This document shows, piece by piece, positions 35,405 through 49,016 of a stretch of 64,000 nt of DNA. The stretch lies in the NCBI RefSeq assembly GCF_949987535.1, contig NC_080080.1, positions 58,998,668 through 59,062,667 on the forward strand. Direction: 5' to 3'. Position 1 is the first letter of the stretch. Each line of letters opens with the position of its first letter. The stretch is from Balaenoptera acutorostrata (lineage: Eukaryota; Chordata; Mammalia; Artiodactyla; Balaenopteridae). A program made the position numbers and the translations under genes. A model generated the notes under the pieces. The model did no database searches. It was not told the origin of the DNA and saw only the letters and a program-made list of their open reading frames with translations.

Positions 35405-37267
35405 GCTCGTTTAAGCTTGAAGAAACCAATATGCTTGCTTTACCTCGGTTGATGTGTTTTACTGTAAACATTCATAGAGAATAGGAAGAATAGGATCAGC
35501 CACATAATCAGGTTGTGTCTTTGGAACATAGCGGTAGTCCAGGAGTTAGTCTGTAGTCTGTTCTCTGCAGGTTAGATGAATAGAAAATCCAGAAACCGTC
35601 TCCTTAGAGACTGTGTTCCACCGTGATGGTCCCTCCACCTTTTCTGATGCTTAAATGACTTGATCTTTCTCCTCTGCTTGCTGGCTTCTGTGCTCTCATT
35701 GCTCTGCTTATTGTCATCTTTCTTTATGCCATTGTGGTTTCTGTTCTCATGACTGACTCTCTCGTTGTCTCCATTTTAGCCTCCCGTTCAGAAAAAAGAT
35801 CAGACTGGTTGGTCTGGTCACACTGTTCATTGTAAGCCACCCCAGATGGGTGGAGATTTTCTGTCAAGCTTGTCTTCCATCTGCAGATGGGCCTCTCTTT
35901 GCACTTGGGGCAGTCTCCCTAACCGATCAGCTATGGCTTCAAATGCGGGGTCCAGTGAGAGAAACTAGGGCAGGCTCTGTGCTTAAAAAAGTTTGAAAGC
36001 TTGAAAAGGTGCCTGTGACGGGAATTTTGAAAAACCAGAGGGAGCATAAGTGACAGGCACCTTGCTTGACTTGGCTTGTGAAATATGTCACAAGCCAGTC
36101 ACCTGTTCTGTAGGAAGCAGGTGCACCCCTAACCCCAGATGCTATCAGTGCCCTCTATGAGCTCACATCAGTGGAGAAGATGTGACTCAGACATGACTCA
36201 TCCTATCGGGGAGTAGAGGAAATTGGGCACTTGGCAAAACTAAGCCTTTGGAGTGGACCCTGTTATGCGTCTGAATTCAGGCAAGTCTTTGAAAAAAGAC
36301 ACCATTTTAGAGGCCTTGGAGAATGGAGTCTCTTTGACAACAGGTGTGAGGTTATAGATGGAGGTGTGGTAGAGGACAAGGCATTCCCCGGAGAAGGGAT
36401 ATCTGAACGGAGGCAGCAGGAAGCAGAGGAAGTGCTGACTCCCTGGGTTTCTGAGTCTGAGTTAGGGAGGTTAAAGATGGGGAGAGGTCAGTTAGTGTCC
36501 AGAATCTTTGAGACGATGCTTGGACTTCATTTGATAAGCAGTGGGGAGCTATTGAAAGGTTTAGGGTTGGGCAGTGACATTTGTTTGTACATTCATTCAA
36601 CAAATATTTATTCATGCCAGACACTGCACAATGTGCAAAATAAACCAAAAAAGAAAAAAATATTGCTCTTGTATAAGTTATGTTCTAGTGGGGGAGAGAG
36701 TCATTAATCAGTATGCATAATAAGTATATTATATAGTATGTTAGGTAATATATACTATTGACAAATTAAATAGAGCAGGATAATGGGACTGGTTATGTGT
36801 GTATATGGGTTAGGAAAGAGCGTAGTTGTGATTTTAAATAGGTGGTCAAGGTAGGCTTCAGCGACCAGGCAGCAGATGATAGAACCTAGTACATTAGAGA
36901 GAAGAGTCCAGGAATCCAGGTCCTATGGCATTGAATGGGGAGAAGGACCGAAGAGTCTGGAGGCAGGAAGATCACTTGTGTGAACTGATTTGATGCATCA
37001 GTTTGGAGGTGGAATTTCTTTTCCACTTGGTATATCTTTTTGCCTTAGCAAAGAAGTCCATCAGTTAACTAGCCTGATAAAATCTCCTTTGTTTTTTTAA
37101 ATTTAGGAGAGATACAATTTTGAAACTAGTGTTATTGTTTATTGCCAGGAGTTCAGTGTTTCTTTAAGTGTATTTATTGACTACTCATATCAGAATCACT
37201 TGGAATACCAGTTAAAAATAAACATGCCTGGGCCCTGCCCATGGCCTGATCTTGAAAGGTAGAGGGG
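35405..37267. other. Intergenic DNA, no gene seen
   Basis: The 158-codon frame at 36231-36707 (+) lacks a recognisable domain and runs into an A-rich and L2/MIR-like stretch (tacattcattcaacaaatat), so I treat it as chance. Confidence 0.45.
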
Positions 37268-37455
37268 ATAATGGTTAAGAACACAAGCTTGAGTTAGTCT
37301 ATTTGGGTTCAAATTCTGAATCTGACTCTTACTTGGCTGGGCGGTCTTAGGCAAGATATTTAATGTTTCTGTACCTCAGTTTTCTCATCTGTACAGTGGG
37401 AATATTGCTCATGGTAAGGATAATATCTATTTCATAGCATTGTGAGAATTAAATA
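37268..37455 (+). repeat. MIR SINE
   Basis: Well preserved: gggttcaaattctgaatctg, ttaggcaagatatttaatgt, ctcagttttctcatctgtac, then attgtgagaattaaat. Confidence 0.85.
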
Positions 37456-37545
37456 CAGTTGACTGTTGAACAACACAGGTTTGAACTATGCAGGTCCACT
37501 TATATGTGGGTTTTTCAATAAATATAGTACCTGTATTTTCATTTT
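37456..37545 (+). mobile_element. Tigger-family DNA transposon fragment
   Basis: Begins cagttgactgttgaacaaca after TA and continues ggtttgaactatgcaggtcc, as in Tigger/MER-type ends. Only one end is present. Confidence 0.5.
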
Positions 37546-38039
37546 ACAGATGTTTAAATTAACTAGGTGGGAGGAAGAATTCTGTGTTCAATTAGACATC
37601 ACAATAGGTGGAATCAAAAGAACTAGGCTTGAATCCTGATTCTATTTAAACTGTTTCAGCTTCCTGCCTTGGGTGAGTCATTTTCATTTCCTTTGCTTTT
37701 GAGGCAGATTTGTGTGTGTGTGGGGTCCGTCGCCCTTAACTCCCGCTTTGTTCAAGAGTCAGATGTCAATTCATGTGAAGCGTTTAGAACACTGCTTGTC
37801 ATATCGTAAGCCTTTAATTTCAGACACAATTGTTTTTGTTTTTACTGAATCATAATGTCTGAAGGTGAGGCCATTAATCTTCATTTTTAATAGATACCCT
37901 GAATGACTCATTTACCCATGTGCTGTATTGTTAATAATTGCAAAGCTATAGTAATAATGCTTGGTGACTTTTGTTAGAATATGGGTCAGTTAATGTCAGT
38001 TTTCCAGATAAGAGTGGTTTATTTAGTAACACATGCCGT

Positions 38040-38200
38040 TGTTTACTGGGTGCATATGCTAAGCATGTTCTAAGCTGTTTGCAGCAACCCTAAAGGGGTA
38101 GGTAGATATTAACCCAGTTTTACAGATGAGAAAATTGAGGCTTATGCTGGTGAAGAAATTTGCCAAAGGTGAGACAGCCAGTGAGCTGTGGAATTGTCAT
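38040..38200 (+). repeat. MIR-like fragment
   Basis: cagttttacagatgagaaaa ttgaggctta followed by ggtgagacagccagtgagct. Confidence 0.6.
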
Positions 38201-38364
38201 GGATCTCCGGCTCTGCCCAACTCCAGAGCACTTGCTTCTTCCATGAAATCAGCTTCTAGCTGCTCAGCCTTTTAATCTTGCAAGTGGATACTTTTTATGC
38301 TCAGATATTTTCAGTGATCCTGGTATTCACACCTTTGTCTAGTCACCTCCTGCAACAAGGTACC

Positions 38365-38430
38365 AGGTGTAGAATATGGCAGAAATGATATGTGATGTCA
38401 CTTCTGAGATGAGGTTCTAAAGGACTGGCT

Positions 38431-38461
<31 letters not shown>

Positions 38462-38774
38462 TGATCTCTTGCTCTGGGGGAGTTCGCTGCCCTGTTGTGA
38501 GCAGCTCTTTGGAGAGGCCCACGTGGGGAGGAACTAAAGCCTCCTGCTAACTGCTGTGTGAGAGAGCTCAACCCTCCAGCCCCAGTCAAGCCTTTGGATG
38601 TTGCGGCCCCAGTTGGTACCTTGCCTGCGACGTCATGAGAATCCCTGAGTTAGAACCACCCAGCTCAGCTGCTTCCTGATACCTGGCCTTCAGAAACTGT
38701 GAGATAATGAATGGTTGATGTTCTAAGCCGCTGAATTTGGGGGTAATTTGTTAGACAGCCTTAGATAACTAGTA
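38365..38774 (+). mobile_element. MLT1-type MaLR solo LTR
   Basis: Contains ggagaggcccacgtggggag, ctccagccccagtcaagcct, gaaactgtgagataatgaat and the 3' end agataactagtaca, typical of the MLT1C group. A (TCTG)n/(TC)n stretch lies inside at 38432-38462. Confidence 0.8.
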
Positions 38775-40150
38775 CATTTTGCAATTTTACTATGAACTTC
38801 TGAGTTCTACCCCTTCGTCCCGACATCCTGGTGCCCCTCCGTGTCATCCACACTATTCCCAGGTGCGTATTTCACTGGTTGCCTACTTTACTCCTTTGTT
38901 AGGCTTGTTTGTTATCTAGATCATCTCTGCTCCCTTTCTCCTCACTGAGTATGTTATTGACTGGGTCCCTGGTGCTATTTACTAGCAAGTCTATCACTGT
39001 AGCACTCAGTAGAGCACTCAGTGAACATCAGCTGGCCAGGTGGCTGAGGGCCGTGGACTGACTCATCCTTGTCTGGGATCCTTTACTCATCCATGTGATA
39101 AGCCGGCCTCCACCAGCAGCCAGAACGGACCTTGATCCAGGTAGTTTCCCAGGGATAAAGATTCTAGTGTCTGTTGTAAAAACTGTATGGGTTTTTAGAT
39201 GGACGTGCTGGGGACACCCCGTAGTCTTCCTGCTTCTCTCCCTCTGCTTGTTCTTAAGCAGCAGAGCCAACTCTAAAAAGAAAAGTCACTTTGGTTAGTG
39301 TTTCTGTTTTTGTTTAAAAGTAAGACAATGTGACAGAAAAATCATTAGGACTTGGATCAGCTTATTTAAAGCAATAATCTTCCTATTAAGACAAATATCC
39401 CCATGGTTTCTGGTCTTTGGGAGCTTTTCCTCCTGGGTGTCATTCTCCCCCTCTGCAGTTATCACCCTTGGATTTCCAGTTCTCAAAATTTGGAGGCCAG
39501 ATTTCTTTAGAGGTTTATCTTTCTAAATCAAATCCTCTTATGGAGAATCTAAATTTGGAATTGCTCTCTGTTTTGATCAACATGCCAGTTACATATTTAG
39601 AACACTCTTTAGTGAAGATGCTGGGGCCATGTATGTCTTATTAGAAATCCACAGAAAAGATTTAACTGAATTTTGCCAAGAATAAAAGACCTTAAGGATA
39701 AATGTAGGTCTTGAACTTGGTGTCCTACTTCTATGTTGAACAGATAGATATCTGTTTCTGGTTACTTCTAGAGAGATATTAGCCCACTAGCCAGTTCTGT
39801 GAGCCACCCTCACTTGTGGTGGAAGATTCTTTGAAGATGATAATGTTCTTCCATAAATTTTCAACATCTTTAGCTAGGAAGCAGGTACTCAAACCACTAC
39901 AATTGTTTTCTTAAAAATACATGGGAGGAATTTAGAGCGGCTCAGGTGAATGTCTAGTTTGCATTAATAATGGAGCTTGATAATTAAGTCATCATTTCTT
40001 TTATCATGAACTCAGACCTGCTCTAAACATGCTTTCTGTGCTGGTCCTTCAGATACTTATGAAGCCTTGACAGTAGCCCAAGCAGATGAGTTTCAGTGCC
40101 CTGGGTGCTTTCCCATAGGCAGAGTGGCAGAGTAGGTGAAGTATGTTGTT
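38775..40150. other. Intergenic DNA, no gene seen
   Basis: Mostly single-copy. Short frames on both strands near 39.0-39.5 kb show no domain. Confidence 0.45.
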
Positions 40151-40156
40151 TGTTTG

Positions 40157-40850
40157 TTTAATTAGTAAATTATTTTTTAGAACAGTTGTAGGTTTACCAA
40201 AATTGAGCAGATAGTACAGAGAGTTCCCCTATTTCCTCCTCCTCCCCTTCCCGTTTCTCCTATTATTAACACCTTGCATTTGTGTGGAACATATGTTGTA
40301 ATTGATTAAGCAATATTGACACATTATTATTAACCAAAGTCCATAGTTTATACTAGGGCTTACTCTTTATTTCATACTGTTTGCTGGGTTTTGACAAATG
40401 CATGATGTCATGTATCCACCAGGACAGTATCGTGCAGAATAGTTTCACTGCCCTGAAAATCTTCTGTGCTCTGTCTCTTTATCCCTCCCTCCTGCTGAAC
40501 CCTTGGCAACCACTGGTATTTTTACTATCGCCCTAGTTTTAGCTTTTCCAGAATGTGATACAATTGGAATCATACAGTATGTAACCTTGTCAGACTGGAT
40601 TCTTGCGCTATACAATGTACATTTGAGGTTCCTCGATATCTTTTCATGGCTCAATAGCTCATTTCTTTTTATTGCTGAATAATATTCCATTGTCTAGATG
40701 CACTACAGTTTATCCACTCACCTATTGATGGATATCTTGGTTGCTTACAATTGTGAACAAGGCTGCTATAAACATCTGTGTGCAGGTTTCTGCGTAGATG
40801 TAAGTTTTCAGCTCCTTTGGGTAAACAACTAGGAGTATGATTGCAGGACC
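40157..40850 (-). mobile_element. Old L1M 3' end
   Basis: Reverse orientation: gaacagttgtaggtttacca, caatattgacacattattat and gctgaataatattccattgt, classic L1MA/B-type 3' region. Confidence 0.8.
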
Positions 40851-40899
40851 TGAAATAGGTTATTGGCCTGGTGATACCCTCTTGTTCCCCAGTGACTGT

Positions 40900-42780
40900 A
40901 CACTTGCTGACAACGACCTCCCTACTGTGACAGCGTAACCAAGCTGCTACAGGCCAGAAGGAGTGGCACAGTATATTTAAAGTGATGAAAGTGAAAAACC
41001 TACAGCCAAGAATATACTACATGGCAAGGCTTTTATTCATATTTGGTGGAGAGATCAAAAGTTTTACAGACAAGCAAGAGATAAAAGAGTTCAGCACCAC
41101 CAAACCTGTTTTACAAGAAATGTTAAAGGGATTTCTCTAAGCAGAAAAGAAAAGGCCACAACCAGAAACATGAAAATTGTGACAGAAGAAATCTCATTGG
41201 TAAAGGCAAACATACAGTGAAGGTGGGAAATAATCCACACATGAAGCTAGTAGAAAGATTGAAAGACAAGAGGAGTAAAATCGTCTATATCCACGATAAG
41301 TAGTTAAGAGATACACAAAACAAAATGATGTAAAATACGTTGCTAAAAACAGTAAAGGTTGGAGGAGGAATAAAAATGTAGCATTGTTAAAATGTGTTTC
41401 AACTTGAGATCAGCAACTTAAAATAGTCACATATATATTGCTATATATATATATTGCTATATACAAACCTCATGGTAACCACAAACTAAAAATCTATAGT
41501 AGATACGCACACGCAAAAGAGAGAGGAATCCAAACATAACACTAAAGATAGTCATCAAATCACAAAGGAAAAGAGTGAAAAAGAAGAAAGGAACAAAAAA
41601 GAACTGCAAAAACAACCTCAAAACAATGAACAAAATGGCTCTGACTACATACCTATCAATAATTACTTGAAATGTAAATGGATTAAATGCTCCAATCAAA
41701 AGATGCAGAGTGATGGAGATTCCTCAAAAGATTAACAATAGAACGGGCCATATGATACAGCAGTTCCACTCCTGGGTGTTTATCTGAAGAAAACAAAAAC
41801 ACTAATTAGAAAAGGTAACACAAACCACTATGTTCATTGCAGCTTTATTTACAATAGCCAAGATCTGGAAGTAACCTAAGTGCCCATCAGTAGATGAATG
41901 GATAAAGAAGATGTGGGGTGGGTGTGTGCGTGTGTGGGTGTGTCTATTACTCAGCCATGAAAAAAGAATGAAATCTTGCCATTTGCAAAAACATGGATGG
42001 ACCTAGAGGGTATTATGCTAAGTGAAATAAGTCAGACAGAGAAAGAAAAATACTGTATGATATCACTTATATGTGGAATCTAAAAAACAAGGGAAATGAA
42101 CAAACATAACAGAACAGAAACAGAGTTATATATAGAGAGAACAAACAGGTGGTTGCCAGAGGGAAGGAGAAAGGAAAAGGGTGAGGGAGATTAAGAGGTA
42201 CAAACTTCCAGTTGCAAAATAAATGAGTCACAGGTATGAAAATGTGCAGTGTGGGGAATATAGTCAATAACTATGTAGTATCTCTGTATGGTGACAGATC
42301 ATAACTGGACTTATCATGGCGATCATTTTGAAATGTATAAAAATACTGAATCACCAGGTTATGTAACAGAAACAAACATAGTGTTGTAGGTCAATTACAC
42401 TTCAAAAACAAACAAGCTCATAGAAAAAGAGATCAGATTTGTGGTTTTCAGAGGCAGGGGGAATTGGATGAAGGCAGTCAAAAGGTACAAACTTCCAGTT
42501 ATAAGATAATTACTAGGATGTAATGTTTAACATGATAAATATAATTAACACTGCTGTATGTCATATATGAAGCTTGTTAAGAGAGTAAATCCTGAGTTCT
42601 CATCACAAGGAAAAATATATTTTTTTATTTCTTTAATTTCATATCTGTATGAGATGATGGATTTTCCCCAAAGTTGTGATAATCATTTCATGATGTCTGT
42701 AAATCAAATCATGCTGGACAGCTTAAACCTATAAAGTGCTGTATGTCAATTATATCTCAATAAAACTGGAGGACAAAAAA
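40900..42780 (+). mobile_element. Old L1 with internal deletion
   Basis: ORF1-like end (aaaaacctacagccaagaat, ttctctaagcagaaaag) passes to an ORF2 tail (tgttcattgcagctttattt, acatggatggacctagaggg) with the middle missing. Two similar 3' UTR segments follow (gtacaaacttccagtt near 42197 and 42485). It ends tcaataaaactggaggacaa at about 42776. Confidence 0.7.
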
Positions 42781-42810
42781 ATAAAAGAGGAATTTAAAAA
42801 ATCCACCTGA

Positions 42811-43140
42811 GGGACTTCCCTGCTGGCACAGTGGTTAAGAATCCGCCTGCCAATGCAGGGGACATGGGTTCGAGCCCTGGTCCGGGAAGATCCCACATGC
42901 CGCAGAGCAACTAAGCCCGTGTGCCACAACTACTGAGCCTGCGCTCTAGAGCTCGCAAGTCACAACTACTGAGCCCAAGTGCTGCAACTACTGAAGCCCG
43001 CACGCCGAGAGCCCGTGCTCCGCAACAAGAGAATCCATTACAATGAGAAGCCCGCGCACCGCAACGAAGAGTAGCCCCCCGCTCACTGCAACTAGAGAAA
43101 GCCTGCGTGCAGCGACGAAGACCCAACACAGCCAAAAAAA
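42811..43140 (+). mobile_element. CHR-type SINE with 15-bp target duplication
   Basis: Head gggacttccctgctggcaca. aaaaaatccacctga flanks it at 42796-42810 and 43141-43155. Confidence 0.95.
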
Positions 43141-43155
43141 AAAAAATCCACCTGA

Positions 43156-44030
43156 AGCTATGTTTAGCAAAATATTTTTGTCATTCAGCTTCCTCTAAAT
43201 TCTGCTGCATAAAAGGCCTCAACATCTCAGTGGCTCTCAACAGTCTTTATATGTCCCTCATGTTACATAGATATCATTTTCATGTGGCCAGACCTTAGTC
43301 ACGTGGCCACATCTAAGTACAGGGGAGGCTGGGAAATGGAGTCTAGCTGTGTGCATAACAATAAGAGGAAATTTGTTCTGTGATTAGTTAGCAGTCTTAG
43401 CCATATTAAGTAAATGATTAAGTCATACAGTAGCTCTTGATTTTGATCTTTCAGGGACAACAGGACAGTACTTGCATGATTTCAGAGTTCTGGGTGCTTT
43501 TTAGGAAAGCACTTTTCACCTCATGTCCTGTTCGCCATTGCATCTTGAATTATCCTATCATTTTACTTCTGAGAGAGCTTATTGGAATAAAGAAAAATAT
43601 GTGTTGTTTCAACAAATACCTGTTTGATAATGATGGCCTCTAAAACTGAGAAAAGTCAGTAAGAAGCCTTAATAATAATAAATGTGGTTGTTATTAAGTC
43701 AGATATTTAAAAATTGTCAGGTCCCCTCTATTTTGTCAGAGGAAAGAGGCTATTTTGAAGCCTTCTAACCCTTGATTTAGTTTCAGGATAATGGACTCCT
43801 CTTCACTTGTGACATTGGTATTCTGTTGCCTTTAAAAAGAAAAGTACATGAAATTTGTATCTGGATATGGCATTTCTTATCCAGAGTAGTGGGTTTTTAG
43901 ATAGAAATGCTATACATTTTAGCATGAGACTCTATTTCTTAATAAAATTTAGGAAGAAATGGGTGATGTTTGTGTTGCGTATTTTTTAGTGATCAATCCA
44001 CTAGATGTACTTTATTAACTAATTATAGTT
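43156..44030. other. Intergenic; includes an unassigned repeat at 43195-43345
   Basis: The repeat is the second copy of the family at 15958-16330. No gene supported. Confidence 0.4.
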
Positions 44031-44045
44031 AAAAAGCAACCTTGG

Positions 44046-44413
44046 GACTTCCCTGGTGGCGCAGTGGTTAAGAATCCGCCTGCCAATGCAGGGGACACAG
44101 GTTCGAGCCCTGGTCCGGGAAGATCCCACATGCCGCGGAGCACCTAAGCCCGTGCGCCTCAACTACTGAGCCCACGCACTAGAGCCCACGAGCCACAACT
44201 ACTGAGCCCCCCGCATGCCACAACTACTGAAGCCTGTGTGCCTAGAGCCCATACTCCACAGCAAGAGAAGCCACTGCAATGAGAAGCCCACGCGCTGCAA
44301 TGAAGATCAGCCCCCGCTCGCCGCAACTAGAGAAAGCCCGCGCGCAGCAACGAAGACCCAATGCAGCCAAAAATAAAAAATAAAAAAAAAAAACTTTATA
44401 TTAAAAAAAAAAA
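44046..44413 (+). mobile_element. CHR-type SINE with 15-bp target duplication
   Basis: Head gggacttccctggtggcgca, tail aaaataaaaaataaaaaaaa plus a second A-run after actttatatt. aaaaagcaaccttgg (44031-44045) and aaaaagcaagcttgg (44414-44428) flank it. Confidence 0.95.
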
Positions 44414-44428
44414 AAAAAGCAAGCTTGG

Positions 44429-45719
44429 GTGCCCTATATGTGTGACTTGGCGGTAGCGTATTTTGAGCATGTTTGGTCGGCCTCAGCTTGCTGCTGATTG
44501 AAGTTCATGGCCAAATATTGATTTTAAATAGGTGCCTACTGTTCTCCAGCAACTCTCAGTCCCTTCAGAAGTGTTTCCTATGAGCCTCTAGTTGCTGAGA
44601 ATAGCTGTGTAAGCACTGTGAAAGTTTTTCCAAATTAAAATTTGGTCCTCCAGTTCATTTATTCCTTTCAGAGCTCTGACAGTCGGGTGTGTTTATGCCC
44701 CCCTGCAGAGCCCTCTTTAAGCTCAGTCAACAACTTGGAAACATTCAGCTTGGGTGAAGCCTCTTTATCTTCCAGTAATCTCTCCATAGAGACCACTGTG
44801 CTCTTAAATACACCGTTAAAACTCTTAGATGGGACGGCCTGCTGCTATTCTCTTATTACTGAGCAACTGCTCCAGACTCTTCATATTACTATAATTCCAA
44901 ACTCTAAGTAATTACCACATTGAAAAGGCCAGGCAAGTGTACACCTGTTGTGACATAGCCAATTTTGTCCCCCGTCTAAACTTGCTTGCTTTGTGAACTG
45001 CTAGGATAGTGGGAAGAAACAAACGGGACAAAAACAATCACTGAAGAAACAAACACCCTTTGGCTAAAAAATCTGTCTCTTATTTTCCAAGATAGATATT
45101 TTGAAAGTGCTAAGGCCATGTAAAATGACAAGCATTAGATTTTGCTTAAGCTTTCATCCTAAGGCAGATTAGCAGCTGTTATCTAAAGCAAGCATCAGGC
45201 CTCACCTTGGAGTTTGTCCAGAAGGCAGAAACTCAGGCCCCATCCCAGATCTGTTAGGTCAGAATCTGTAGTTTATCTTGGTCCCAGGTGGTTTGTGAAT
45301 GTAAAAGTTGGAGAAGCACTGGTGGAAAACTTCAGCCTGAGCCTTGAATTACTGAAACCACTCGTCAATGTGAGGGGGGATCATAACACTTGAACTCAAA
45401 CTCTATTTACAAAATGAAAAATTTGTGTATTGTAGTTAACTATCTGAGCACATGGCGAATATCGATCTATTCTATTATTTCCTGCTGTGCTAATGAAACC
45501 TCTTCAGTCCGAGGACAGTAGTGGCAGGAACACGTCCCGAATGGTTAAGAGATGATCTCACTGAAAGAGACCTTTTTGCACAATTTTAGAATCCAGTCCC
45601 TGGCTCCCTGGAGATAGAGAATTCAGGCATTCTTGAGATTTCTCGACAGGTTTTGGCTCTCCCAGTTCAAGGCTCAACCAAAAAGTGTTTGGAGGTAGGT
45701 TGAGGGGAGGGAATGAAGC
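44429..45719. other. Intergenic; MER5A-like fragment at 45230-45320
   Basis: The fragment has aggtcagaatctgtagttta and aagttggagaagcactgg. The rest is single-copy with no supported exon. Confidence 0.45.
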
Positions 45720-45731
45720 CTCTTGCTCTTT

Positions 45732-48700
45732 TGTTTTTTTTATATCCTCTGTATCTTTATTAATTTTTTTAACATCTATATTAGAGTATAATTGCTTTAC
45801 AATGTTGTGTTAGTTTCTGCTGTATAACGAAGTGAATCAGCTATATGTATACATATATCCCCATATCCCCTCCCTCTTGCATCTCCCTCTGACCCTCCCT
45901 GTCCCACCCCTCAAGGTGATCACAAAGCCTCGAGCTGATCTCCCTGTGCTATGCAGCTGCTTTCCACTAGCTATCGGTTTTATATTTGGTAGTGTATATA
46001 TGTCCATGCCACTCTCTCACTTCGTCCCAGCTTACCCTTACCCCTCCCTGTGTCCTCAAGTCCATTCTCTACATCTGCGTCTATATTCCTGTCCTGCCCC
46101 TAGGTTCATCAGAATTATTATTATTTTTTTTTAGATTCCATATATATGTGTTAGCAAATGGTATTTGTTTTTCTCTTTCTACCTTCACTCTGTATGACAG
46201 ATTTTAAGTCCATCCACCTCACTACAAATAACTCAATTTCGTTTTCCTTTTATGGCTGAGTAATATTCCATTGTATATATGTTCACATCTTCTTTATCTA
46301 TTCATCTGTCGATGGACACTTAGGTTACTTCCATGTCCTGGCTATTGTAATAGTGCTGCAATGAATATTGTGGTACATGACTCTTTTTGAATTATGGTTT
46401 TCTCAGGGTATATGCCCACTAGTGGGATTGCTGGGTCATGTGGTAGTTCTATTTTTAGTTTTTTAAGGAACCTCCATTACTGTTCTCCATAGTGGCTGTA
46501 TCAATTTACATTCCCACCAACAGTGCAAGAGGGTTCCCTTTTCTCCACACCCTCTCCAGCAATTATTGTTTGTAGATTTTTTGATGATGGCCATTCTGAC
46601 TGGTGTGAGATGATACCTCACTGTAGTTTTGATTTGCATTTCTCCGATGATTAGTGATGTTGAGCATCCTTTCATGTGTTTGTTGTCAATCTGTATATCT
46701 TCTTTGGAGAAATGTCTATTTAGATCTGCCCATTTTTGGATTGGGTTGTTTGTTTTTTTGGTATTGAGCTGCATGAGCTGTTTATATATTTTGGAGATTA
46801 ATCCTTTGTCAGTTGCTTCATTTGAAAATATTTTCTCCCATTCTGAGTGTTGTCTTTTCATCTTGTTTATAGTTTCCTTTGCTGTGCAAAAGCTTTGAAG
46901 TTTCATTAGGTTGCATTTGTTTTTTTATTTCCATTTCTGTAGGAGGTGGGTCAAAAAGGATCTTGCTGTGATTTATGTCAAAGAGTGTTCTTCCTATGTT
47001 TTCCTCTAAGAGTTTCATAGTGTCTGGCCTTACATTTAGGTCTCTAATCCATTTTGAGTTTATTTTTGTGTATGGTGTTAGGGAGTGTTCTAATTACATC
47101 CTTTTACATGTAGCTGTCCAGTTTTCCCAGCACCACTTATTGAAGAGACTGTCTTTCCTTCATTGTATATCCTTGCCTCCTTTGTCATAGATTAGTTGAC
47201 CATAGGTGCATGGGATTATCTGGGCTTTCAATCCTGTTCCATTGATCTATATTTCTGTTTTTGTGCCAGTACCGTATTGTCTTGATTACTGTAGCTTAGT
47301 AGCATAGTCTGAAGTTAGGGAGTCTGATTTCTCCAGCTCCGTTTTCTTCCCTCAAGACCGCTTTGGCTATTCGGGGTCTTTTGTGTTTCCATTACAAATT
47401 TTAAGATTTTTTTGTTCTAGTTCTGTAAAAAATGCCATTGGTAATTTGACAGAGATTGCATTGAATCTGTAGATTGCTTTGGGTAGTATAGTCATTTTCA
47501 CAATGTTGATTCTTCCAATCCAAGAACATGGTATATCTCTCCATCTGTTTGTATCATCTTTCATTTCTTTCATCAGTGTCTTATAGTTTTTTGCATACAG
47601 GTCTTTTGTCTCCCTAGGTAGGTTTATTCCTAGGTATTTTATTCTTTTTGTTGCAGTGGTAAATGGGAGTGTTTCCTTAATTTCTCTTTCAGATTTTTCA
47701 CCATTAGTATATAGGAATGCCAGAGATTTCTGTGCATTAATTTTGTATCCTGCAACTTCACCAAATTCATTGATTAGCTCTAGTAGTTTTCTGGTGGCAT
47801 CTTTAGGATTCTATATGTATAGTATCATGTCATCTGCACATAGTGACAGTTTTACTTCTTTTCCAATTTGTATTCTTTTTATTTCTTTTTCTTCTCTGAT
47901 TGCCATGGCTAGGACTTCCAAAACTATGTTGAATAATAGTGGTGAGAGTGGACATCCTTGTCTTGTTCCTGATCTTAGAGGAAATGCTTTCAGTTTTTCA
48001 CCATTGAGAATGATGTTTGCTGTGGGTTTGTCATATATGGCCTTCATTATGTTGAGGTAGGTTCCCTCTATGCCCACTTTCTGGAGAGTTTTTATCAGAA
48101 ATGGGTGTTGAATTTTGTCAAAAGCTTTTTCTGCATCTGTTGAGATGATCATATGGTTTTTTTCTTCAGTTTGTTAATATGGTGTATCACATTGATTTGC
48201 GTATATTGAAGAATCCTTGCATCCCTGGGATAAATCCCACTTGATCATGGTGTATGATCCTTTTAATGTGTTGTTGGATTCTGTTTGCTAGTATTTTGTT
48301 GAGGATTTTTGCATCTATATTCATCAGGGATATTGGTCTGTAATTTTCTTTTTTTGTAATATCTTTGTCTGGTTTTGGTATCAGGGTGATGGTGGCCTCA
48401 TAGAATGAGTTTGGGAGTGTTCCTTTCTCCGCAATTTTTTGGAAGAGTTTGAGAAGAATGGGTGTTAGCTCTTCTCTAAATGTTTGATAGAATTCGCCTG
48501 TGAAGCCATCTGGTCCTGAGCTTTTGTTTGTTGGAAGATTTTTAATCACAGTTTCAGTTTCAGTGCTTGTGATTGGTCCGTTTATACTTTCTGTTTCTTC
48601 CTGGTTCAGTCTCGGAAGGTTGTGCTTTTCTAAGAATTTTTCCATTTCTTCCAGGTTGTCCATTTTATTGGCATATAGTTGCTTGTAGTAATCTCTCATG

Positions 48701-49004
48701 ATTCTTCATATGTTTGCAGTGTTAGTTGTTACTTCTCCTTTTTCATTTCTAATTCTGTTGATTTGAGTCTTCTCCCTTTTTTTCTTGATGAGTCTGGCTA
48801 GTGGTATCAATTTTGTTTATCTTCTCAAAGAACCAGCTTTTAGTTTTATTGATCTTTGCTATTGTTTCCTTCATTTATTTTTCATTTTATTTCTGCTCTG
48901 ATCTTTATGATTCCTTTCCTTCTGCTAACTTTGGGAGTTTTTTTGTTCTTCTATCTCTAATTGCTTTAGGTGTAAGTTTAGGTTATTTGAGATTTTTCTT
49001 AAGA
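45732..49004 (-). mobile_element. 5'-truncated L1 (3.3 kb) with 12-bp target duplication
   Basis: ctcttgctcttt flanks it at 45720-45731 and 49005-49016. The minus strand carries the ORF2 second half and a 3' UTR of another subfamily from the L1 at 23.7-30.6 kb (aacatctatattagagtata). ORF2 pieces: 48699-48187 ([28 protein letters not shown]), 48152-47811 ([42 protein letters not shown]), 47573-47367 and 46906-46463. Frames are broken between pieces, so it is dead. Confidence 0.95.
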
Positions 49005-49016
49005 CTCTTGCTCTTT

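Noticed and set aside
36231..36707. 158-codon frame
   Set aside because: It begins without gene context and runs into repeat-like and A-rich sequence; no family likeness.
42811..42920. tRNA-like heads with box A/B in SINEs
   Set aside because: They are SINE promoters derived from a tRNA, without a complete cloverleaf, so no tRNA gene is called.
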